Positions 18,202 through 28,900 of a stretch of DNA of 64,000 nucleotides are shown here, piece after piece. The notes under the pieces were generated by a model. That model made no database searches. It saw only the letters and a list, made by a program, of their open reading frames with translations, and was not told the DNA's origin. Source of the DNA: Apoda limacodes (Eukaryota > Arthropoda > Insecta > Lepidoptera > Limacodidae); the NCBI GenBank assembly GCA_946406115.1, contig OX291544.1, positions 23,019,521 to 23,083,520 of the forward strand, given 5' to 3'. The first letter of the stretch is position 1. Each line of letters begins with the position of its first letter. Made by a program: the position numbers and the translations under genes.

Positions 18202-19400
18202 GGGTCTCTTTTTTTTAATATTATAATAGGCTCGCACGGTCTTAGCAGACTATTTATGCATTTGCCAGAGTCAAAGTCAATTATAATATATCGTATCGTG
18301 GCGCGGGCGTTACCGCGCGTCCTCGTTTTGAAGTACCAAGATTGGACAGGAGATTTGGTGTGGATCCTCAGATATTGCGCGTCATGTCCTGCTTATTTCT
18401 TCATCATTCACTATTCATGAACTTTCGCTGCACAATTTTTAACACGCTTTCGTAAAACATTGCTGAAATATATACATCGAAAGTCACTAAATTTGTCAAA
18501 AGTCAAAAATTTTGAAAAATTAAACAGAAAAAAACACCACTCCTTCTTAAGATTCGCGCCAAAACTCCAAGGGTCTCTTATTTCACCAATTTCAATATCG
18601 TTTTTTTTTATTATATTAGTAAGTAATTACATCATAATTTAAATTCTTTAATTTAATTAATTTTGACCGTAAATTACAACCATTTATCTGTGACAAAACA
18701 CAAAATATTAATTTACTTTATTAGTAATACTGGCTGTTTTTGTGTTTAAAAAAAAGCGCTGATGCGCGCGTGTTAGGCCCAGATTAATAGTCGTGTCTTA
18801 GCCAAAGTAACATTCTAAGACAGATGCTTAGTAAGCGTAATGTAATTAAATGCAACAACGAACATAACTGAGGTCCGTTATAATAGTCGTTGCTAGACAA
18901 AGTATTACTTATTGCTAAGAAATAGGCTTAGCTTGAATAATGTTATAATAAACACTGCTTAGACACACACACGTTGCTAAGCATGCACTTATTCTTAGCT
19001 AAGCCTGAGTTACGCATTTTCTTTACTCAGGACAGTCTAAGCACGTAATGTGTTAATAATAATAAAACATGGATTCAAATGCTCAAATATACATTAATTA
19101 CTTTTCCTACCTGCTTTCGTCGACTCATGTGAGGGTACTATAGGCAAATGAGAGAGTTGCTAGGGGGTAGGCAAATAATTTTACTACATCTCGGCAATTA
19201 TTGCTGATACGGCTAAAATGAAGTCATAAAAACTATAGCTTATTAAATATCCTACAAAAAAGTATACGTGCATTATTATTGTATCTCTAGTATTTTAGCT
19301 GTAATCCGGCGTTAAAGAGAAAAAAATATTTATTTTTTGTCTGCCGATAAATCGTTTGTGATCTGTTTACCTCAAAATTGTTCAATATTTTTTTTAGGCT
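18202..19400. other. Non-coding block with MITE-like repeat
   Basis: From about 18,776 the sequence (GGCCCAGATTAATAGTCGTG ... CTAAGCATGC) resembles the MITE at 23,201-23,506. No gene otherwise. Confidence 0.45.
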
Positions 19401-19589
19401 TATTCCGTGAGATTACCAAAAGAAAGAGAGGCAGATGAGAAGGCGAGAAAGAAAGAAAACAGAAATGGAAGGGAAGAAGAAAATGCATTATGTGATATAA
19501 TGTGTATGGCTGGGTCGGAACGTGTTTTAGGGGCACTAGGCACTAGCTATAAGTACCACCAAATAGCCACGACTGGCTATATCAATACA

Positions 19590-19900
19590 GAAAAGCCATG
19601 ACCAGCCGATCATCGTCTCGTAGGTATGCTTCACTTCCCATAAAGACTTAGGCAACTTATTTCGATTTAAGTACGACTTTGTTTGCAAATATATATAGAT
19701 AGCAATCACCGTTTATTGTACTACAATACTACCAATGGCATAGTTCTCTGCAGGCTGTTTGACATACTCAAATTTTACATTATAGCTCTAAAGAAAGCTA
19801 CTCTCTTAAACCTTCATGATAGCCATAGGCTGGAAATACTTGACATAGCGCTTTTACAGAACACAAGCCTAAGTTTCTGTATCTTGCTAGACGGATTTTG
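19590..19900 (+). pseudogene. Highly decayed Jockey endonuclease fragment (+)
   Basis: Scattered matches to the Jockey ORF2 order: a degenerate 'MTGHQPIIIAS' region at about 19,597 and 'RLEILDIALLQNTSLSF' at 19,828-19,878. It is too broken to be functional. A similar decayed fragment lies inverted at 20,250-20,519. Confidence 0.55.
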
Positions 19901-20249
19901 TTTTAACCTTCTTCCCTTTATTATGTCCCTGTGACCAAGGGCTGATCCAGAACAAAAGTTTGGGGGATCATAAGATCTGAAGGTATTTTTATGTACAAAC
20001 CCAAGTAGTTCCAAGTATTTTTTACATTTAATAAAAGTTATATATTTAAAAGGGGGGGGAAGTGCTGGCTTATCACCTTACAGCAACTAGATCTCATCAT
20101 CGATATCTCATCCATCGAATCTCTTCCCAGTCACTAAGCTAAGCTACTATCAGCGAATGCTCTAAACAAGCTTTTTTATTAATATAATACAAGATTTAGA
20201 AGCTGTACCACTATACACTGAGATCGCTGGTCTCTATATTAAGCACTTG

Positions 20250-20519
20250 CTAATAGTACTTTGCGAGTGACTGTTGGGTAACAGATTCGGTGACCACAGA
20301 ATTCTGTAGAAACGCTATGCCGAGTATGTCCAGTCTATGCTTCTCAATAAGGGCGTAGTTAATAGCAGTCATAATGTTAAAATTGAGTTCGTTTATCAGT
20401 CTGCCGAGAACCTTGTTATTGTCCACGCAGGATAGGTGGTTTTTATCGGAATCAGACGCGATAATGATCGGCTGATGAAGCGTTCCCCGAAAGACGTTTC
20501 GCCCTGCTATACACATCAT
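20250..20519 (-). pseudogene. Highly decayed Jockey endonuclease fragment (-)
   Basis: The minus-strand frame contains 'HQPIIIAS', 'RLINELNFNIM' and 'RLDILGIAFLQN', in the order of the Jockey endonuclease. The middle is lost. With 19,440-19,900 it forms an inverted pair of old copies. Confidence 0.6.
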
Positions 20520-20844
20520 GTCGCATTATGCATATGCCCCTTTTTTATCTCTCCCCTTCTCTCTCTCTCTCTCTCTTTCTCACCATCTCTGTCAGTCTTT
20601 CTATCTCTAGGTAGTGCCATGGAATAAGTTTTTGAAGATATATATGAATGATTTAGGAGTAAACAGCATCAAAACGGTATATCGATAGCAAAAATATAAA
20701 AAAAAAATTCTTTTCAATGTCGGATTACAGAGAAAGTATTAGAGATACATAAATATTATATCTTAGGTTTTTTATAGGAAATTTAATAAGTTACATTATT
20801 TGCACATACGATTTTTAGCCACTTTGTTTAGATTCGTTGTTGAC

Positions 20845-21905
20845 TAGGTTCAGCTCTCTTGGAGAATTGGTCGGAGTGATTGGCTGGATATACCGATTCG
20901 TCAACAACGTTGATCTCCGATTCGGAGTTCTGTACTGGTCTTATCGCCGTCAGAACGTGAAAAAGCGCTCCATATTTTAGTGCGCAATGTACAACGAGAG
21001 CATTATAGGACTTTAATAGGGGATCTTCAAGCTGGTCGCTCCAAGATCAAAGGAGCTTTGGCCAGATCGAGTAAACACCGCTCGCGTCTTTTCTTATGTT
21101 GGAACTGATTTTGCAAGTCCCTTTAACATTAAGACTTCTACCTTGCGCAACGCCAAGGTGGTCAAGGCAAACTTGTGCGTATTTGTATGTATTATTTCGA
21201 AGGCTTTCCATCTTGAGGTAGTCTCCACTCTTTCCACTGAGGCTTTCATTTCCTGTCTTTCTCGCTTCGTTAGCCACCGAGGATTGCCAATTATCATCCG
21301 TTCGGATTGCGGCACCAATTATAAGGGGACCTGATCGGTATCTACGAGAAGTCTACTAGTGCCTTGTTGCAAATCAGCAGGGCATAGGTCATCATCTTTC
21401 CCGAAAGGGAATTAAGTGGATTTTCGATCCACTCGCATATCCTTCTTGGGGCAGAATTTTCGAAACTGTGGTGAAGGTAGCAAAGACACATCCTCGCCGC
21501 GTTTATAGTCTTCTGTAGAATTGAGGCGGTGCTCAACTCGAGGCCTCTCTGTCCGGTTTCTCTGGACCCGAATGATCTGGAGGTGTGTCTACTGGTAATT
21601 TTCTGGCGGGTGAGCCCTAAAGGCCTTGCCCGAGTATCCCTTCTTAGATACTTAACTCAACCGCTTGGCACGGTTTTAAACTGCTACAACAGATGTCGCA
21701 GAGATTTTTGAAAAGGTTTTCTCTTGAGTATCTTTATTTCTTGCAGCAGCGAGTGCGTTGGTTGGATAAGACTTTTAATTTAAAATTGGGTGATCTTGTC
21801 CTGGTCAAGGATATGAATATGCCACCTCTTCTCTGGAGGCGTGGTCGCATCCTTCGACTCTTCCCCGGCTCGGATGGCGTTCCTCGCGTTGCAGAAGTTT
21901 AGTAG
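20845..21905 (+). pseudogene. BEL/Pao LTR-retrotransposon pol fragment (integrase region)
   Basis: Pieces in family order: 'FSSLGELVGVIGWIYRF' upstream of integrase; integrase core 'KAFHLEVVSTLSTEAFI' with 'FVSHRGLPIIIRSDCGTNY'; 'LNSRPLCPVSLDPNDLEV'; and the C-terminal 'GDLVLVKDMNMPPLLWRRG' with 'FPGSDGVPRVAEV'. Several frameshifts separate them. No LTRs are recognised nearby. In an intact element the integrase would insert the DNA copy into the genome. Confidence 0.85.
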
Positions 21906-22105
21906 GCGACTCGATTCTTACGCGATTATATATTATGATCTAAGGTTATACAGTTTCTCAGTCAGACCCGATCTGCCTGGGGTGAGGATTGTTTTGTATC
22001 GTCGCTATCGGGGCCACGCCTTACACACGAAACGAACGCAACCTGTGTTTTTGTGTTTCTGGCAACACTCTACTTTGTGGTTGTCATTAGTCTGCACGAA
22101 TTAAA

Positions 22106-22893
22106 AATAACCTATTTTTCTCAGAAAAGTGTTTTGTTTGTTTGTTTTTATATATTTAAAAAAAAATTATATTATTATTTTATATAATTGTGTATGTGCC
22201 AGTTACATTACATTAAGGTATACAATTTTGTTTTTATATTTTTAATACTTTAAGTTAGATCTTGCCCTAAATTATATGTCCTTTATCAGTTTCAGCTACA
22301 ATTTAGGGCTTAGAAGACATAGGACAGACAGACGAGATCCATTTAGGTACAGAACATCCATCATCTATGGAGGTAAAACAAGTCGCCTCATATTTTCATC
22401 AGGGTAAGATTGTAGGTATCATCATGAAGATCGTAGAGTTTCAAAGTTAGAGGGGGTGACGAAGACTTTGTAACTCTGTTTTTAGATTTCGCAGAAAAAT
22501 CTTAAATGCACTTTTAAAACCTACTCAACAAAAGCCCACCTATGGGGCTGCATAACCCTCTAATCAGTGTATACTACTAGCTGTATATGTATAATCCATA
22601 CTAATATTAGAAATGCGAAAGTAACTGTGTCTGTCTGTCTGTCTGTTACCTCTTCACGCTTAAACCGCTGTACCGATTAAGTTGAAATTAGAGGTCTTCT
22701 AAGTTTCAATGCATATTAGTTAACTTAATGCATGTACGACACGCGCACTTGGCTGGTTTTTTATTTTTTATTTAATAGTTTCAGAGAAAGAAGGCGGAAA
22801 TTAAATCACTACAAATTTATAAATAACGCTTTTTAAGGTTCCAAAACAGAAAACACATTTACATGAGAACCAGAACAACCATGTTGCACTTTT
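22106..22893. other. Non-coding 3' flank of IR-B
   Basis: AT-rich. From about 22,226 it is nearly identical to 49,190 onward. Near 22,590-22,720 is a CTGTCTGTCTGT-type repeat common in lepidopteran DNA. Confidence 0.45.
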
Positions 22894-22989
22894 CTACATT
22901 ACACCTGTGTTTTTTTTCTTCTTTATAATTTCTCCCACAAACACGACAATAGAGACCGCAGCGCCGATCATATAAATGGCAAAATTACC
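22894..22989 (-). CDS. IR-B exon 8, TM3 and stop
   Basis: This 96-nt exon follows ATTTACAG and encodes 'GNFAIYMIGAAVSIVVFVGE' then 'IIKKKKNTGVM' and TAG. One extra A in the A-run, compared with IR-C, shifts the last residues: IR-C ends 'KKKKTQV'. Confidence 0.83.
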   Translation of the reverse strand, partial: GNFAIYMIGAAVSIVVFVGEIIKKKKNTGVM

Positions 22990-25900
22990 CTGTAAATACA
23001 AAAAAGAAAATACAGTACAAATTAAACTTTCTTCTGAGAAATAACTGGCTACTAAAACAAGAAAGACAAAGAATAAAAGACAAGCAACTCAAAGCCTATC
23101 AAGCAAGTGTATGAGTACCTACTCGTAAACGCACATTTCCAAAGATGAGCCGTTGTTCGTTGCAAGATATGTATTCATTTTCTCTACTTAGATTCACTCA
23201 GGGCCGGATTAATAGTCGTTGCTAAGTAATGTCCTAAGTAATACTTCTGAAAGTCTTACTTGGAGAATTCTATACGATACTTACTACTGCTATTAGTCAT
23301 ATTTGCCAGATTCAACAACGCTGTATTACATTTCAAATGCGCAATGTATATCTTATTTCTATGGATTTCAAACGAGAATTGTTAGCTCTCATTTTGCGGA
23401 ATTGAGCCACGGGCCTCAGTTCATTGCTGCATTTAAATACATTACGCTTACTAAGCATATGTCTTAGAATGTTACTTTGTCTAAGCCACGGCTAATAATC
23501 CGGGCCTCAGACTCGACAAGCTGCTTCCTTATTATCGCTACATTTTTTCTACCACCAAGGTGGCAAACAAGCTTACGGTCTGTTTGATGCTAAGTTGTTA
23601 GCCTATGGACGCTTGCAACACCAGGAGTATTACACGCGATTGCTGACTAATGCAGACCCTTTAAAAATCTAATCACTCCGTTCTTGAAGATCCCCATATT
23701 GAAGTAGAAGTACGGAGCTCATTCAACATTCAGGTTTTAAGGTGAGAGGTTGCTCACAATGCTTTGACTTACCTTCTCATCACACTTATTCGTAGGTTAA
23801 CAATGGCATTACGTTCATGCAAAGCGGGTGCTAAGACCTTATTTACTCCCACGAGCTTTGTCTTTGTTTAAACTTTTCTCAAAGCAACGCCGGTGTTCAT
23901 AGAGCTCGCGGCAATGAGGCGCCTATTCTATCAAGTATGATGTCTGATTAAAATGTGAACTACGCGCACACTATAAGCCAGCAATTAACAGTTTTAACTT
24001 AAGCCAAAGTTTTAGGATTTATAAATAAATAATCTAATTTTAAGTTGTAAGTTAACGATTAATAGTGGAAAGTTGTTAAGGATTTGTTCTAATTTCTCGG
24101 ATAAGTAACCCACCACGCGCGCCTTTTTCCTGCGCTGTTTTCGACGGCGGCGTTTGAAACCAAGCAAATTCATAATATCTTGTAAATATTTGTTGATAAA
24201 TTATTATAAAATGACGAAATGGACAGAAAATACGATAATTAAATTTATGGAACTATATATATACGCTTTGGCTGTATGTGGAAATAATCTATTTGGTCTT
24301 AACCTTTCCTTGATTAATTTTGCACTATTTCACCAAAATTGTTTAATCATTTCATCATTCACCTCGTCTTAGATGCAATTTACGTCGGAATTTAATACGA
24401 TGCGTATTGGGTCTTCTATTTTGTGCGGTTTACTAAATCCTAACTAAATTCACCTGTGAACGCTCTACTTAATCACTAAATGCATGTTAACCAGCCATTA
24501 GTGGGTTGCTAGCCAAAGTAACAAACGTTCGATAAACCAAGTTAAGTAAGCCACCTGCAGTGTATTTAAGCTTTCAGCAAGCCGTCGAGCAAGGACATTA
24601 GACGTAATTCAACATACGACAACATTTCGCAGAACCAATGGTTTCGTGTCGACGACGTCTCGCTTGGCACGTGAGAGTTTCACATCCAGTTCCACTTTAT
24701 AATTCATATATTTAAGAACCACCTGAGCAAACCATAAACATAAAAAACAATCAAAAAAGGTACGGGGACCTTATTGGAAACAGTCTCAAACTATTCGAAC
24801 TCTGGAATTCGAGACAAAAATTAATGGAAGTCTGACTTACCGCTCCAAAACCCGTGTATGTACTTGTATACATTTTTTTTCTCGAATTTCATAATTCGAA
24901 TTGCTCGAGACTGTTCCACAATAAGGTCCCAGGTATCTCAAAAGAAGCGTCGGATAAACTTTCTTGGTTTACAAATTACAAAATCAATCTAAAGCATCTA
25001 AGCGACGGACGACAAAAGGTTGTAAAATACAATTTGTGTATAGTAATTTTTTTAGGGTTCCGTAAGCTGCCAACGGAGCCCTATTACTAAACCTACGCTG
25101 TCTGTCTGTCCGTTGATCTGTCTGACCATTAAAAGGCTCTATCTTTCAGGCCGAAATAGGTAAAAGCCTAATTTTTTTACAGTATATGTGTTATAATGGG
25201 GGATTATCTAACAAAAATAAAATTTAAAATTTTGGGGGGCTCTCCATACTATAAGAAAAAATTGTTTTTGCTCTATCGTAAAAACAGTAATACATACAAA
25301 CTTCAAAATCCCAGTGAAAAATAGTATGAAGTGTAAAATATAACAACAAATAATTAAAATCGGCCAAGTGCTAGACGGGCCGAAGCCATTGCCATTTTAA
25401 ATTACCGGTACAACGCCATCTAGCAATAGTATTAAGAGACACAGTTACACATTTGTTTAAGAAGTTCTCATACAAGAAACACATTTTCATTGTTTTTGTT
25501 CAATCGTAATACATACAAACTTCAAACTTGCAGTGAAGTATAGTGTGAACTTTAAAGTATAAAAACAAATAATTATCTATCATCTATCTATCTTATTATC
25601 GAGAGTAAGGACCAGAACACATGGTGAAACGCAAAAGCGACGAAACTGCAACTCCTAGTTACTTTTGAGTTTCATTTGAGTTTATGCCATGGACTCCGGT
25701 TGAAACCTGTTCAAAACGCGTTGCAAATCAGTCACATTCAAACCGGCATGCAGGAAACTCCTTTTTGCGTTTCATCGCTTCGCGGTTTTTTTCGATGCAA
25801 CAAAATGGCTGATGACGAAAATAAACATATTCAATTTGTGTTGGAAGTTGAGAAGTATCCTTGCTTGTACAATATAACACTATCAAGCTACTCAAGCAGA

Positions 25901-28900
25901 ACTGAAAGCATGGGCAGAAATTGGAAAAGCAATAAAGATACAAATACATAACCACAACTTCTTCATCACTTGAGCGAGACATTTTACACACGTTTGTTCT
26001 CAAAGAAACTGAAATGATTGTGATAGTTTCATTACATTGTGGTACAATTTAGGTTGCGCTGTGTGTGGATAACGTCTGAAACTAGTTTCACACCAATAAT
26101 TTCAAAAGGGTTTCGTTGCAGTTGCGTTTCACGGTCTGTTCTGGGCCTAACAGTAACGCATTTGTTTGTTGGAAACGATATTCAAACTTAAGCAACGTCG
26201 GGCTTGGTCAGCACTTGGATGGGTAACCGCTAAGCGGCACACTATTTTTTGTTTGTGTTTGTAAATTATGTAAATGGTGGCACTTGGCCGATTTTTTTAC
26301 AGATCAGAATATCTAAGTTACTTCAAACAAAAATGGCCAGGAAAAGAAAAAAGAAAAGAGTTTTGACAGCGGTTACTCCATCCACATATAATGTGGATTT
26401 TTGCAACATAAGGGGTATTCACGCAAATCTTAACGCAGTCAATCACCATCTCGAGACTGCGCAGCCAACCATTCTTTTTCTAACGGAGACGCAGATATCC
26501 TGCCCGGCCGACAAATCATACCTTCGTTATCCCGGCTACAAACTCGAGCACAATTTTTTGAGTCGTGCCGGTGTATGTATGTTCGTCCGGGAGGATGTCT
26601 GCTGTCGCCGACTTCATAGCCTTGAAGACAGGGACCTGTCGATATTGTGGGTGCGCGTAGATCATGGGGGCCACACTCGTATCTATGCGTGCCTATACAG
26701 GTCTAATAGCGGTGACACGGACGTAACTCGACTCTTCACGCACCTGAGTTTGACGAATGACAAAGTTCTAGAGCAATATCCTACAGCAGAAGTAGTTATT
26801 TTGGGAGACTTTAACGCCCACCATCGTGAGTGGCTCAGTTCTCGAACCAATAACTATGCAGGGATATCTGCTCATGAATTTGCTCTGACCTATGGATTCT
26901 CTCAGCTGGTACTTTCTCCAACGAGAATACCAGATATAGAGGACCATACAAGCTCCTTACTGGACCTTCTGCTGACTACACGTCCGGATGGATACTCCGT
27001 CTCAGTGGATGCGCCTCTTGGCTCCTCGGACCACTGTCTCATCCGGAATCGATTGTCATGCACACAACCCGATCCTTCTGGGCCAACTAATTGGCGTCGT
27101 GTGTGGCATTATAAGTCGGCAGACTGGGATGGATTGCGAGAATTTTATGCATCGTACCCGTGGAGGCAGATCTGCTATAGCTCAGAAGATCCTGACGTCT
27201 GCGCAGCCGCAGTCACTGAGACAATCCTCGCTGGTATGGAATGTTTCATTCCTAACCTGCGAGTAGCTGCCGGCGTCAAAAAACGACCGTGGTTTAATAG
27301 GTCTTGCAGAAAAGCTAAAATTCTTAAGCGAAATGCATATGAGGCTTGGACCACGGCTCGTAATAATAAAGTTTCTGAGTTAAAACGCAAATTAAATGCT
27401 GCCTCGAGGTTCAGTAAGAAAGCAACTGCCAGAGCAAAATTCCAATTCATCGGCAAAATAGGTGGGCGACTTGCGAGCTATTCTTCTGGGAGTCGTGCTT
27501 TCTGGTCGCTTGCTAAAGCTGCCGAGGGGAACTTCTGCCAGTCGTCATTACCACCACTGCGAAAGACCGATGGTGACTTGGCCCACAGTGCAAAAGAGAA
27601 AGCCGATCTATTGGGCAGTCTCTTTGCCTCTAACTCGAATGTGAACGACGAAGGCGCTGTACCACCTACTTTACCGTGGTGCGGTAAGACCATGCCGGAA
27701 ATCACTATAACACAGCGCGAGGTCCGGCGGGCGTTGCTTTCCCTAGACGTTCATAAGTCGAGTGGGCCAGACGGCATACCAGCAGTGGTGCTTAAGCAGT
27801 GTGCTCCTGAGTTATGTCCTGTACTGACGCGCCTCTTCACGCTTTCCTACCACACTAGGCAATTTCCGTCTTCATGGAAGACTGCAAATGTGCACCCGGT
27901 GCCCAAAAAGGGCGATAGATCAGATCCATCGAATTACAGGCCTATCGCTATAACCTCTCTCCTCTCCAAGGTGATGGAGCGTGTGATCAACACACAGCTT
28001 TTGAGATACCTAGAAAAACACGACCTGATCAGTGACCGTCAATATGGCTTTCGCCACGGTCGCTCAACTGGTGACCTTCTAGTGTATCTCACACACCGAT
28101 GGGCACTAGCCATTGAGAGTCAGGGGGAGGCATTGGCATGTAGCCTAGACATAGCGAAGGCGTTCGATCGGGTCTGGCACCGGGGTCTTCTATCGAAGTT
28201 GCCTTCTTACGGAGTGCCCGAGGGTTTGTGCAAATGGGTGGCTAGCTTTTTGTTCGGCAGAAGCATACGAGCCGTAGTTGACGGTAGTTGCTCTGATAGC
28301 ATGGACATTAATGCTGGTGTCCCGCAAGGCTCTGTGCTGTCTCCTACGCTGTTTCTACTGCACATCAATGATATGTTGGACATCAACAACATACATTGCT
28401 ATGCAGATGACAGTACTGGAGACGCTTATTACACGGGCCGTGCAAGCATCCCACGTTCCGTTGTGGAGGAAATGCGTGAAGAACTTGTGTCTCAAATCGA
28501 GATCGGTCTGTCCTAGATCTCTGACTGGGGGCGGGAAAACTTGGTCCGATTCAACCCTTCAAAGACACAAGTCTGCGCGTTCACCGCTGAGAAAACCCCA
28601 TTCACTGTAGTCCCACAATTTCAGAACACTCCCCTCTCCATCTCTAAGAGCATTGGGATCCTTGGCGTTGATATCTCCAGCGATGTTCAGTTCCGAGATC
28701 ATTTGCTAGACAAGGTAAAGCTGGCGTCCAAAAAACTTGGTGTACTCAACAGAGCGAAGCAGTACTTCACGTCGGGGCAAAGGTTGCTACTTTACAAGTC
28801 GCAAGTCCGGCCCCATATGGAGTACTGCTGCCATCTCTGGGCGGGTGCACCCGGATACCAGCTTGGACCTTTTGACTCGGTTCAACGACGGGCTGTGAGA

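Noticed and set aside
24880..25090. Possible small IR exon on the minus strand with a GCG-GTAAGT donor near 24,840
   Set aside because: The translated sequence does not resemble the IR linker or TM3 region, and it overlaps an inverted repeat and a high-copy repeat.
26187..26230. Complete 5S rRNA gene
   Set aside because: Only the internal promoter region is recognisable; both ends of the gene are missing.
26249..26332. Upstream extension of the LINE ORF
   Set aside because: It lies in host sequence before the target duplication; the element's own ATG at 26,333 is a better start.
26988..28610. Other-frame ORFs inside the CR1-like LINE
   Set aside because: Shadows of the endonuclease-RT frame.
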